Assembly (NCBI RefSeq): GCF_026262505.1
Contig: NC_067207.1
Span: 28,612,082 to 28,676,081 of the forward strand
Direction: 5' to 3'
DNA length: 64,000 nucleotides
Source of the DNA: Trichomonas vaginalis G3
Taxonomy: Eukaryota; Parabasalia; Trichomonadida; Trichomonadidae
Shown: positions 10,500 through 20,386 of the stretch, piece by piece
How positions within the stretch are numbered: position 1 is the stretch's first letter
Layout: each line of letters begins with the position of its first letter
Made by a program: the position numbers and the translations under genes
Notes under the pieces: generated by a model
The model's input: only the letters and a program-made list of their open reading frames with translations
What the model was told of the DNA's origin: nothing
The model's database searches: none

Positions 10500-11597
10500 T
10501 CAGCAATAACATTTTCTATGGACAATAGAAACACCTTCTTCTGTGTATTCAGCTTTTTCAATAGACATTTGTGGGAATGCCTCAAGGGATGCAATGACGC
10601 TTCCTCCAAGCCAAACTGCATTTCGCCTTCCAGCAGTTGCAATAACGTTAACTTTCTCTGATGGTGGTGCGAGAGACACAATTTCCTTTTGGATACGTTC
10701 TGGAAGGCCACGGAACATTGTTGAACCACCAGCCAAAATGATATTACTAAATAAGGTACTCTGTATCTCTTTTTCACATTTGGTAATAGAGTTAAGAATG
10801 CCCTGGTGAACACTCTCGCATTTAGCACCCATTAATGATGGCTGGAAGAAGAATTCGGGACATGTGATTCTTTCTGTACCTAATTCAATAACAGAGCCAT
10901 CAGGAAGTGTATATGGAAGTGGATCTTCCTTTTCCTGCAATGCTGTTGCGTAATCGAGAGCAACTTTACAAGCTCTTTCTTTAATTTGATTTGCTGTTGA
11001 AAGATCGACATTTTTGTCTTTCAATTTTTCGTAGAGATATTTTGTGAGATCATTTCCTGATACAGCGCTTTGAACTATTGTATGTGTAATTCCATAGCCT
11101 TCATAAACAGAAACTGTCTGAGATACACCTTCACCGGAGTCGTATACTATACCAGCTGTCTTACCTAAACTGAACAAAGCAAGAATAGGCTGCATTTGTG
11201 AATTATAGGCTTTTACGTTGAATGTTTCGAACATTATTTGCATTAGCTTCTCGCGATGGCTTCTCTGTGTAAGTGGTTTTTCTGTTACTAATACTGCATA
11301 GTCCTCTGGTACAAGATGGAGCTCATCATAAAATGAATGGCGCCAAATTCTTTCAATATCTTCCCAATTATTAATCACACCGTTTTCAATAGGGTGTTTA
11401 AGATTGAGTAAGTCCTTTTTTGCAACTGCTTCAAATCCAACAAAATAATCTTTATTTTGTCCACCAACCATCAATTGATCGGACTTTGGCGTACCAATAA
11501 TTGAAGGGAAGATAGACTTTGGAGCTTCATTACCTGCAATGCCTACTTTGATAAAGCCTGAGCCATTATCAATAACAATCACAGGAGGAGAAGTCAT
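10500..11597 (-). CDS. Divergent actin / actin-like protein
   Basis: An actin-fold ATPase of 365 residues, slightly shorter than conventional actin (375). Phosphate-binding loop 1 is the N-terminal IVIDNGSGFIKVGIAG. HPIENGVINNWEDIERIW follows the canonical 'HPIEHGIVTNWDDMEKIW' region. VYDSGEGVSQTVSVYEGY is phosphate-binding loop 2, with DSGEG in place of DSGDG. NIILAGGSTMFRGLPERI is the adenosine loop, and the C-terminus HRKCYC mirrors actin's HRKCF. The DNase-binding-loop region and many filament contacts differ, so it is a divergent actin or an actin-related protein, not the conserved cytoskeletal actin. The start ATG at 11597 matches the family start. Confidence 0.9.
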   Translation of the reverse strand: MTSPPVIVIDNGSGFIKVGIAGNEAPKSIFPSIIGTPKSDQLMVGGQNKDYFVGFEAVAKKDLLNLKHPIENGVINNWEDIERIWRHSFYDELHLVPEDYAVLVTEKPLTQRSHREKLMQIMFETFNVKAYNSQMQPILALFSLGKTAGIVYDSGEGVSQTVSVYEGYGITHTIVQSAVSGNDLTKYLYEKLKDKNVDLSTANQIKERACKVALDYATALQEKEDPLPYTLPDGSVIELGTERITCPEFFFQPSLMGAKCESVHQGILNSITKCEKEIQSTLFSNIILAGGSTMFRGLPERIQKEIVSLAPPSEKVNVIATAGRRNAVWLGGSVIASLEAFPQMSIEKAEYTEEGVSIVHRKCYC

Positions 11598-12463
11598 CGA
11601 ATAACGAGTTTTTATTGTAAAAAAAATTGTTTTTTGTAAACTTAGATTTTGAGATGGAGCTTTAGAGTACTATAATATGCTCCTTTCGATTATGAAATCA
11701 TTACATCCACAAGCAAATTTTGAAAAATAGCTATCCATCCTAATTCAATTTTTACATTCTCTTTCAAATTCAACTTAGATAATCAAACAGTCTAAGAATA
11801 CGTCAGTATAGCTTATATTCAGTTTGATATGACATGGTTACATAATATATCAATCAATTATCAAATTTATATATATGACTTCTTTTTATTCGGAATTCTC
11901 CATTGTTTCAAAGAGTATTACTGATGTTGATTCGGTAAACTCTAAAATTAAGATGAAATTTATGAAGTTCTATAATATGTTAAATATCTCACCATATAAT
12001 AAGATATTACAGAACATACTATGGTAATATAGATTATTGCTGTGCCAAGTGTAAAAATTGAAATGAGGTATAGATATTGATTCAATCGAGATAGAGATTG
12101 ACAATGATGCATGTATATACATTCAAATATCACAAATCTGCAGAAAGATGCAACATTAATTAATTCACTTACATTTTCAATTTGAAGTTTCAAAAACATT
12201 TTTCAAATTCTTGTTTAAAATCGTTTTATCTAACGTCAATTTTGAATGAGAGTTGGACCTATACAATATTAACCTTGTACATAAGAAGGATAATGACAAT
12301 GTCATGTTGGAATTTGCAAAAGGATAATGACAATGCTTAGTGCTTCAAAATTTAAGGTTATAATGTATTTTATTCACTGCAGCGAGAAAAAATGTTCATC
12401 TGTATTTGCATTGAGATGTAGATAATTGATATCGTGAAGTTAGTTCATAATTTGAATTTCTGC
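11598..12463. other. AT-rich spacer, no supported gene
   Basis: Divergent spacer between actin (minus) and TTLL (plus). A 79-codon minus-strand frame at 11960-12199 has a hydrophobic segment but no upstream promoter motif or recognisable homology; I do not call it a gene. Confidence 0.5.
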
Positions 12464-13720
12464 ATGACCGGAATTTATGCAACCATTGAGGGTGGTAAAT
12501 TTCGGTCAATTATAGAAGCAATGATAGAAGCAGATGTATCTATAGAAGATAAAGAATCAACTGCAATGCTTGTCTGGCATGATTCTTTGAAAGAATGCGA
12601 TTTTTTTGGACCTTTAAAGCCGTGGCAAGTTGTAAATAGAGTTCCAAGCATTAATATTCTTTGCAGAAAATGTCCCTATACTAGAGTAATCATGAGAATG
12701 CAGCCACATTTTCCAAATTTATACAATTTTCTTCCAAAATCGTTCATTTTACCAATTCAACTTAAAGATTTCCTTCACGATCTGCAAGTTTCTGGGAAAA
12801 CTTATATTTACAAACCAGATGGCGGCTCTCTTGGTTGCGGAATTTCAATATTTAAGTCTGGCGATAAGTTTGAAGTGCCCCATATAGAGAAGCTAGCTGT
12901 TGTACAACAATATATCGACTCATACTTAATAGATGGAACAAAATTTGATTTAAGATTGTACGTTCTTATAGCTTCGTTAAATCCATTAAGAATTTACGTA
13001 TATAGAAATGGACTAGCGCGCTTCTGCTCGGAAAAATTTGAAACAGGAACTACATTTAGTCAATTAACAAATGTTTCTCTAAATAGCGAGAACCCAGACT
13101 GTGATATATCAGAAATATCACAACTAGTGTCTGATATATTCCCTAGGATGGAAGCAATGGGTGTTGATATCAATGCTGTTTGGGAAAGAATTGATAATGC
13201 TATTGTTTCTACAATAATAGCAGCACATGAGTTCTTATCACGATCAGAAGAAGAATATTGTCCTAATGTGGGATATTCTCGATGCTTCCATTTGCTTGGA
13301 TTTGATGTTTTGCTTGATAGAAATTTGAATCCTTGGATATTAGAAGTCAACAATCGTCCTTCTCTTGATTATTACAGAGGAAAAGAGAGAAGAATGAAAG
13401 TACGTGCAATAAGAGATGCAATAAAGATATGTTGCTCTTTACATCACGCACAAATGGCAATTGTTGCCAGAAAATGGGCTTGGAACAAAGATAGTTGGTC
13501 TACTTTTGTTAAAGAAACACCAAGCATAATAGAAAATATGGAAAAAACGAGGGCCGAAGTGGAACAAAACACTTTGTTCCATTTGGCTTATCCATCCAAC
13601 CATCCAAACTCTAGTGAATGGGAAAAGGCATTGGAACTTACTAAGAAAATGCCTTTGGAATTATTACCTGGCCTGAAATTACCAGATAAAATTCTGAGTT
13701 CCTTAAAATCTGTTTTTTAA
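12464..13720 (+). CDS. Tubulin-tyrosine-ligase-like (TTLL) protein
   Basis: An ATP-grasp enzyme of the TTLL family that adds amino acids (usually glutamate or glycine) to tubulin tails in flagella and the cytoskeleton. The visible core motifs are YKPDGGSLGCGI (about residues 116-127) for ATP binding, FDLRLYVLIA (about 161-170), the LTNVSLN segment near 201-207, and FDVLLDRNLNPWILEVN near 289-305, which holds the Mg-binding glutamate. The open frame extends upstream to a GTG at 12434, but the first in-frame ATG is at 12464, giving 418 residues with a normal core. The C-terminal 90 residues are helical and family-variable. Glutamylase versus glycylase specificity cannot be told by eye. The stop is TAA followed directly by TAAAA. 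Confidence 0.9.
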   Translation: MTGIYATIEGGKFRSIIEAMIEADVSIEDKESTAMLVWHDSLKECDFFGPLKPWQVVNRVPSINILCRKCPYTRVIMRMQPHFPNLYNFLPKSFILPIQLKDFLHDLQVSGKTYIYKPDGGSLGCGISIFKSGDKFEVPHIEKLAVVQQYIDSYLIDGTKFDLRLYVLIASLNPLRIYVYRNGLARFCSEKFETGTTFSQLTNVSLNSENPDCDISEISQLVSDIFPRMEAMGVDINAVWERIDNAIVSTIIAAHEFLSRSEEEYCPNVGYSRCFHLLGFDVLLDRNLNPWILEVNNRPSLDYYRGKERRMKVRAIRDAIKICCSLHHAQMAIVARKWAWNKDSWSTFVKETPSIIENMEKTRAEVEQNTLFHLAYPSNHPNSSEWEKALELTKKMPLELLPGLKLPDKILSSLKSVF

Positions 13721-13929
13721 TAAAATACTATCTATCGGAAACATTACTTAATCTGTTTTTAAACTTCATTTGATTCTCATCAAGTATAAAAAATCAAGAT
13801 TAGAAATTATTTATTGATATCTCAATTTTATTATGCAAACATTAACAGAAAAGATGCAAATTCAACTTTAAAACAACACTACAATATAATATTTATTAAT
13901 TAAAAGATAAATAAAAAAGAAACAACAAA

Positions 13930-15099
13930 TTACATGGAATTTCGATTGTTCTTGAATTGAAGTATGCTACACATATCATCTCTATGATGTAAATGTGCAA
14001 GTGCATTCGAAATATTGATAATTGAAAGAGGGGGTGGAGCCAATTCTGGCAAACCTAATGTAAATATAATTTCTTGGGTTAGCGGTTCGTAAACGAGTGA
14101 GTAATTAGCTTTTCTGGGTATCAAAAACATGCCGAGTTCAGATATCATTCCATCTGATTGAGTAACCGATTCATTATCAGGAACAACATAAAATACAAAC
14201 CAAGTAGCTTTCTCTAAGTCGCAGGCATAAAGAAGCGCATATTCTGATGCTGCTTTTCCGCCGAAAAATAAGGCAAAGTGATCAACCAAGGTCATTCCGG
14301 CTCCAATGGTTGAAAACGAAGGTTGTGATCCGTATGTTGGAATTTCTGTAATTGTATATTTGTCTGGATCGATTACAAGTAAATTGCTATTTTTACAACA
14401 TCCGAAAGAGTAAATTCGATTGTTATATTTGATGAATGGAACGGCTGTTCGTCCTGTGATTGTTTGTTGAATTTGCTCCCAATGCATTGTTTTAAGATCA
14501 AGTACATTCAGTTCATTCGGCCACTGATCATTATATCCTCCCCAGACAAAGATCTTAGAATCGTGCATAAAGAAAATTGGTGTCATTCTTGGGCTCGGTT
14601 CGAGACCTGTTGTTTGAATGTGGTAGACGAATCCGGTTTCAAGATCGATTGAATGAAGTTCGGAGTAATAAACAGAGTCTGCAACGCCTCCGAAAACAAT
14701 TATCTTGTTATCATTATAAAATGCACAGGCTCCTGTACGAGGTGATACAATTTCGCCAGAAAGATTTAATTGCGTCCATTTCTTTTGAACGCAATCTAGA
14801 GCCCATACATCATTTAATAATTCTTTTTTGTATGATGTACCGTAGCCAATGAATAAAGTGTGCATATCATCAGAATAACACGAAAAATGACCTGATCTTG
14901 GCGCAGGGCATACACAGTTAGGAACATATTGACTCCATATGCCGTGAAAACCACAGTGTATGATTTTAGTTTTAGATCTATTGTAGGTTTGCTGTTTTGC
15001 GTGAGGATCATGGAAATCACTTTGCTGGAGCCTTAATCTAGGACTTTGTAGAGGTAAGTATGGATCGAATTGAATGTGATTACTTGGAGCTGAACCCAT
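13930..15099 (-). CDS. Kelch-repeat beta-propeller protein
   Basis: Encodes 389 residues built around four to six kelch blades. Typical signatures include PRSGHFSCY then LFIGYGTS; PRTGACAFYNDNKIIVFGG; PSPRMTPIFFMHDSKIFVWGG; and DLKTMHWEQI. Hydrophobic-Gly-Gly strands alternate with WxxL-type turns. Such propellers are protein-interaction modules. No F-box, BTB or catalytic domain is present, so the partner is unknown. The first 60 residues are polar and possibly disordered. The start ATG at 15099 is the only sensible one. Confidence 0.85.
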   Translation of the reverse strand: MGSAPSNHIQFDPYLPLQSPRLRLQQSDFHDPHAKQQTYNRSKTKIIHCGFHGIWSQYVPNCVCPAPRSGHFSCYSDDMHTLFIGYGTSYKKELLNDVWALDCVQKKWTQLNLSGEIVSPRTGACAFYNDNKIIVFGGVADSVYYSELHSIDLETGFVYHIQTTGLEPSPRMTPIFFMHDSKIFVWGGYNDQWPNELNVLDLKTMHWEQIQQTITGRTAVPFIKYNNRIYSFGCCKNSNLLVIDPDKYTITEIPTYGSQPSFSTIGAGMTLVDHFALFFGGKAASEYALLYACDLEKATWFVFYVVPDNESVTQSDGMISELGMFLIPRKANYSLVYEPLTQEIIFTLGLPELAPPPLSIINISNALAHLHHRDDMCSILQFKNNRNSM

Positions 15100-16056
15100 T
15101 CAATATAATACTTTTTAACATTCAATTTGTATCGTTAGCTCAATTTTAAGCAACTATCAGTATTCGAAATAATAAATAGGAATTTCGAGCGAATAATTTT
15201 GAATGATTAAAATTTTCATAAAAAATTTTCGATCATCCTCGGAAATTCAAGTATAATGGTTAAATGAGATAATGGTAGATTATTGTATTGATATAAAAAA
15301 TTTGTGATGCTCTCAAAATTCAATTACTGTCACATGATTTGATAGATGAAATACTTTCCCCATTTTGAAATGAAAAATACATTTACAACGGCCTATGAGT
15401 TGAAAAGTATGATCAGCCTATTCAACAAAGACAGTAAATCAAAGAAATGAACAATACACCTCAAGCAAATTAATTATGACAAATAATTGTTTAAATATCT
15501 CATAACATGCCATTCGTTTCTTTTCATATTTATGAAGTGAAGTTTCAATGTTTCATTTCCAATATATACTTCAATTTTTTTGCAAATCAACATTAAATTT
15601 ACTGACTAATATTCTCTAATATTGCATACGAATTAAATTACAAACGATTTTATGCTTATATGCTCATATCAAATCAAAGAAACATGTGATTCTCAATATT
15701 TTTTTGAAATTAACTCAATATACTGCCTAAATTCATAATATAGCTCATTATATGTAATGCATATTGTATATATACTGAAATACATTTGACCATAAGGTTT
15801 CAAACTCATAAGAAAGATAGATATGAAATTACAGAAATGTTTTATCAAATAATCATATTAATAAGATATAACTGTTAAAGCAAAACTTCTAAACGTAACT
15901 CCAAGACATATATTTTATCTAAATTCTGATATTCTTTAAAAAAATATTGCTCTCTGAACGAAATATTATATACATTATGAAATGAGCATAAAAATCAAAA
16001 AGATTGGGTATGTAATAAGTAACAATTGATATTTATAACACTAATAATTATACAAT
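15100..16056. other. AT-rich spacer, no gene seen
   Basis: About 950 bp upstream of the kelch gene and downstream of the membrane-protein gene. Scanning both strands showed no coding signature, tandem array or RNA-like fold. Confidence 0.6.
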
Positions 16057-16563
16057 TTAGGCTGTAGTTTGTGGTGATTCTTCTTTAGCATCTTCTTTAA
16101 CATCTTCTTCTGCAGCATCGGAATTTTGTTGTATTTTTTCTGGTTGTGGCTGTATTTGAGGAAATACCCAACCAGGAGGCATATTTGTGCCTGGAGGAAC
16201 TTGTGGCATGCCTTGAGGAATACCAAATTGCATCTGTGGTCCATAATATTGAGGAGGGTATGAAAATTGCGTAAATTGTCCGTATCCAGTTGGTAAATAT
16301 TGATCTCCACGCATGAATCTCGGCGGATTTTGAGAGAGGAATCTTTCTTGAAGTTCGCGTTGTGGAACATTATGAGAGATATACCAAGCATAAGCGCAAA
16401 TAAATAATGAAACAATCAATATAATAATTGTTATTAAAATTAAAAGAAATAATATAGTATTATCATCGGAAATGATACTTGAATTGCCTTTCATGGGAGC
16501 GTTCTTTTCTTTGAACCTCTGTATCTTAGAGAAACAGAATAATGGAAAAAATAAGAAAAACAT
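16057..16563 (-). CDS. Single-pass membrane protein with Pro/Gln-rich tail
   Basis: 168 residues of unknown function. A short hydrophobic N-terminus (MFFLFFPLFCF) could act as a signal peptide. It is followed by a polar loop and one clear transmembrane segment around residues 37-60, rich in Ile and Leu and ending ICAYAWYI. The remainder is a tail rich in Pro, Gln, Gly, Met and Tyr (PPQYYGPQMQ, PQVPPGTNMP), then an acidic Lys/Glu end. If translation instead starts at the internal Met near residue 24, the protein is a simple type III membrane protein. The tail resembles low-complexity cytoplasmic adaptor tails. No family recognised. Confidence 0.65.
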   Translation of the reverse strand: MFFLFFPLFCFSKIQRFKEKNAPMKGNSSIISDDNTILFLLILITIIILIVSLFICAYAWYISHNVPQRELQERFLSQNPPRFMRGDQYLPTGYGQFTQFSYPPQYYGPQMQFGIPQGMPQVPPGTNMPPGWVFPQIQPQPEKIQQNSDAAEEDVKEDAKEESPQTTA

Positions 16564-16731
16564 TTCGTATTATTGAAAAGTAACGTAATTAATCGGAAAA
16601 CGACAGAAATCCAAAGGAATTGACAAACAAACATTGTCAATAATTTATGAGTTTTGACGATTTTATTTTCAAAATTAGATTTAATCTAATACTTATAGTA
16701 AATCAATTTATTCAGGTTTCCAAAAATCTTC

Positions 16732-16741
16732 TGTCACTTTT
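16732..16741 (+). promoter_or_regulatory. Initiator TGTCACTTTT of importin gene
   Basis: A perfect TGTCACTTTT directly precedes the ATG at 16742. With transcription starting at the A of TCA (16736), the leader would be 6 nt to this ATG, or 30 nt to the next in-frame ATG at 16766. Such short leaders are typical of trichomonad mRNAs. Confidence 0.75.
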
Positions 16742-19700
16742 ATGAAGATTTTAGTCCTATCAAAAATGACTGAAGAATTGGCTCAACAGCTTGAAATATC
16801 CAAGTCACAGACTATTAGTCCGGAAGAAAGACTTGAAAGTACCAAATACTTGCAGTCAGTATACGAAACTCCTGATTCTACCTTTATTTTACTTGAAATT
16901 TTAACTGATCCGAAGTACCAAGAAATTCATAATGCCGCTGCTGTCGCAATGAATACTTGCATCAAAAACAACTACGAAAAACACTATTTGAACACAGAGC
17001 ACGCACTTCAACTAAAGGCACAGATTCCTTTATTGATCCGCCAAAGCACAAACTACAATGTATCACGTTTGGTATGCTATGCTATACAATCAATACTTAA
17101 GTTTGACGCTGCAGAATGGCCAGAATTAAAAGATTTGATTCAATTTTGGTTACAAAATCAAAAACTCGCGTTGGCAGCTACTCTTCTTTCAAACATTGCA
17201 GAAGTGATACCAATTGAATCATTTGATCAGTACATGGATTTCATTATTGAAGGATTGAACTTATGCTTAGCAAATGGAGAGCTTCCGTTAGTTGACACAA
17301 TTACTCCAGCATTACCACCGATCTTCCACACTTTTCCGGACGATGATCCCCATATTGCTCAGTTAATTCCAACCTTTAACCAAATTCTCGAATTTTTCAT
17401 ACAATCATTACTTCAAACAAAGTATGTTTGCCGTAAGACAGCATCTGCTATTGCAAACTGCTTCCTTTCTGGCAAACTCGCTTCAATTTCTCAAGAATGT
17501 TTCTCAGAACTACTTAACCTTGTATCTCAAGAAGATTTTTCACCAATAAACTACACCGTTGTGTTTATGATACTTGAATCAATGCTCGGATCAAGCGGAG
17601 ACGTAATTGATGACATGATTCCAAATTTGGCCCAAGCAATCATCAATTGCGCATCAAAAGCAATCGATGAAGATGATTCCAGATTCATTGTCATCATAAG
17701 TGAAACAGCTTCTGGTGTTTATCCCGATTCATTCTTCAAAATTTTGTTTGACAACTTGAATTTTGATGATGAACATATAACGATATCAGCAATGGCAGTT
17801 GCCTTCTCCATTGAAACCAATATTGGCCCAATAATGTCAATCCTTTCCGATATTTTTTCATTTATTGAAAAATATTCAGTTTGTGAGATAGAAAAAGCAG
17901 CATTTTACACATTATTAGCTGCTACAGAGCTCGCAAACCAATTCACACTTGAACAAAGTGAACAAGCTTGTCAATTAGTGAAAATTTTACTTCCTTCATT
18001 ACAATCGACCATTGACGATAACATTGAACAATCACTTAAAGCATTATCAGCCTGTTTCCACAGTTCAGCCCTTCCTGATTATATTTTTGGCCCATCATTT
18101 GAATCTGTCATTCCTCTTGTCCAATCTGAGAACAAAGAGGTTTCCCATGAAGCAGTTCATTGTGTGGCCATGATGATATACTCAGCAAGAGACGGAATCG
18201 AAACTTTTGCTGATGTTCTCATTCCGATCGTTTCTCAAGGCTGCCAGATCAGCGAAGATGAAGATCCGATTCTCAAGGCCGAATGTTTGGAGTCCGTCGC
18301 TATGATGATTCGTTTTTGTCCCGAAAAACTTGGAGATAATGCACAGTGGCTCATAGAATTGCTTCTTAAGATAGGAAATACACCCGATGACTACCTTAGA
18401 AGGAGTGTCGTCACATGCTTTGGCAATTTGGTCGAATGCTGCTGCCCTTATTTAGAAAATGTTGCTAATGAGCTCCATTCCTTCCTGGATTTCTGTTTCT
18501 ACGTAAATGTAGAATCCCCTGATCCCGAAAATGATGACGAATCTTTAGTCAGAGAATCGGCAATCGAATGTTTAGATTCTGCTTTAAGAGTTGTCAGAAT
18601 CTTATACAGAAAGATGCCTCAAATATGTCCAGAGGACCCACATCATTTCGTTGAAGGCGCTCTGATCCTTGGAAGAGACGCTCCATCTGATGTATTAGTT
18701 TTCCCGGCCATGGCTTGCGTTGCAGAAATTCTTGTAGTTACTAAAGATGAAAATGTAGCTAATGAACTCGCAACAGCGATCCAAAGTTGTTTGAGCGGAG
18801 AAAATCCTCTCGCCGCTGCAGGAGCCTTCCATTGCTTGAACATTTTAACTAAGAGACACTATGAAGGTATTGACCAATGGCTTCAATTCTCTCTTCCTTC
18901 TGCAATGCTCGCAGTTATCAAAAATCTTCCTTCCCAAACAGCGAACGCCAATGAATATGCTGATGAATGCGACTCTAGCGACTCAAGCGATGATGGCGAG
19001 TTGCTTATGGACTCAGAAAGAGAAATAATTGTCCGACCACTTTATAAATTCCTTGTATCCGCCGTCAGAAACTATCCACAATTAGTTGAAACTGATAAAT
19101 TACTCAATAATACGATCAAAGCAGCAGGATGGGCAAGAAATAGAGCTAAAAATAATCCAGATGCAAACAAGACAGATTTGGAAGAAATCCAGAATATCTG
19201 TTCACTATTATTGTCTGTTTATGAGACATCGCAAAAGATTCCGACCGTTTTTAAGAAGAATATCATTAATGTTATTGTCAACGCAATATTAGACATTGAT
19301 TTCACATTCTTCCCAACATCATTGGTCGCTGCAAGAGTAATTTTCGAAAGAGAGCCAAAAGCTATTGAAATTGAAAAATTCTCCGAAAAAATTATTGAAA
19401 TTTTTGAGATCGAACCAGGCAGTGAAAGGTATTATTGGGCTACATCTGGATTGGCAACAGCATTCATCTGTTCTATGATGGATAAATCGAATGATTTCGA
19501 TTATGAAACTTGGATTCCACCAATTCTCATGAGATTGCCACTTAGAGCCATGAATATGCCATACGATTTCATTTATTCTCATGTTGTCCGCATGACGACG
19601 ATGGAAGTTGCAGAACCAAGTCAAATTTTCGCAATTTTCGCAAAAGTTTTATCAACATCACAGAGATCATTTGAAATGCTTAATTTATCTCAGGACACAA

Positions 19701-19816
19701 TCAATGGCATGATTGCATTCACTAAGAACTTTGTTGTTCAAAACGGAGAACAAATTCTTTCTGAAGTTTTGTCATCTGAGCAAGAAATGGAAAGACTTAT
19801 CGCAAGACTTGGCTAA
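16742..19816 (+). CDS. Importin-beta family nuclear transport receptor
   Basis: A karyopherin of 1024 residues made of HEAT repeats, the size of importin-4/5-type receptors. The N-terminal Ran-binding region is visible in the first 120 residues (TPDSTFILLEILTDP, AAAVAMNTCIKNNY). Antiparallel helix pairs run to the end. A strongly acidic insert (ECDSSDSSDDGELL, about residues 742-755) matches the acidic loop that other importins use to bind basic cargo or control Ran release. It should carry cargo such as ribosomal proteins or histones through nuclear pores. Two starts are possible, 16742 and 16766; the promoter motif overlaps the first closely, so the second may be used. The stop overlaps TAAA. 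A second family member is at 34405-37347. Confidence 0.9.
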   Translation: MKILVLSKMTEELAQQLEISKSQTISPEERLESTKYLQSVYETPDSTFILLEILTDPKYQEIHNAAAVAMNTCIKNNYEKHYLNTEHALQLKAQIPLLIRQSTNYNVSRLVCYAIQSILKFDAAEWPELKDLIQFWLQNQKLALAATLLSNIAEVIPIESFDQYMDFIIEGLNLCLANGELPLVDTITPALPPIFHTFPDDDPHIAQLIPTFNQILEFFIQSLLQTKYVCRKTASAIANCFLSGKLASISQECFSELLNLVSQEDFSPINYTVVFMILESMLGSSGDVIDDMIPNLAQAIINCASKAIDEDDSRFIVIISETASGVYPDSFFKILFDNLNFDDEHITISAMAVAFSIETNIGPIMSILSDIFSFIEKYSVCEIEKAAFYTLLAATELANQFTLEQSEQACQLVKILLPSLQSTIDDNIEQSLKALSACFHSSALPDYIFGPSFESVIPLVQSENKEVSHEAVHCVAMMIYSARDGIETFADVLIPIVSQGCQISEDEDPILKAECLESVAMMIRFCPEKLGDNAQWLIELLLKIGNTPDDYLRRSVVTCFGNLVECCCPYLENVANELHSFLDFCFYVNVESPDPENDDESLVRESAIECLDSALRVVRILYRKMPQICPEDPHHFVEGALILGRDAPSDVLVFPAMACVAEILVVTKDENVANELATAIQSCLSGENPLAAAGAFHCLNILTKRHYEGIDQWLQFSLPSAMLAVIKNLPSQTANANEYADECDSSDSSDDGELLMDSEREIIVRPLYKFLVSAVRNYPQLVETDKLLNNTIKAAGWARNRAKNNPDANKTDLEEIQNICSLLLSVYETSQKIPTVFKKNIINVIVNAILDIDFTFFPTSLVAARVIFEREPKAIEIEKFSEKIIEIFEIEPGSERYYWATSGLATAFICSMMDKSNDFDYETWIPPILMRLPLRAMNMPYDFIYSHVVRMTTMEVAEPSQIFAIFAKVLSTSQRSFEMLNLSQDTINGMIAFTKNFVVQNGEQILSEVLSSEQEMERLIARLG

Positions 19817-19943
19817 ATAGCATAATACTTATTTATATTGTTTTATTCATAAAAATTTATATACTATTTCTTCTAACAATTTCTATTTTTTTAGTTTGTT
19901 TTGATCAAATAAATGATAATAACATATGTTTTGTTAATTCATT

Positions 19944-20269
19944 GAAGAATATCTCATTTCATCTGGTAGAAACGCCGCTTTTCATTATACTGCACTTAGT
20001 AATATAGTAATGAAATCGCAGAACTTTTTTTTTCACATGGTGCAGGTACCAATGAAAAAGATAAGGATGGAGAAAATGTTCTTCATCTTACAGAATACTA
20101 TAAGAGCAAAGAAATCGCTAAACTTCTTCTCCAGCACCATATCTTCTGTCAGAAATATCCACTTCTTCATATTACAGCACTTAAAAATAGTAAAGATATA
20201 ACCGAACTCCTTCTTTCACATGATGCAAATATCAAAAAGAAAGATGATAATAGATTCATCGCTCTTTGA
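19944..20269 (+). pseudogene. Ankyrin-repeat gene fossil
   Basis: The 3' end of a decayed trichomonad ankyrin gene. Reading shifts frame within the first third, near the run of T at 20024-20032. After it the frame reads SHGAGTNEKDKDGENVLHLT, then KSKEIAKLLLQHH and SKDITELLLSHDANIKKKDD, ending at TGA 20267-20269. Three degenerate repeats remain, and no start codon or N-terminal domain is left. It lies on the strand opposite the coiled-coil gene downstream. Compare the intact gene at 53574-54878, which has the same SHGANINEKD wording. Confidence 0.75.
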
Positions 20270-20386
20270 GAAGAGTAATGTACTGATTAACTGTCAAATA
20301 GATATCAAAAACTATCAACATTAGATGGAAAATCATTTATATATAAATAAACAAAAAGCGTAGATAAATATAAATACATAATAACA

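Noticed and set aside
11960-12199. 79-codon minus-strand gene
   Set aside because: Low-information hydrophobic frame in an AT-rich spacer, without promoter motif or recognisable homology.
12434-12463. TTLL start at 12434
   Set aside because: The codon is GTG; the first ATG in frame is at 12464.
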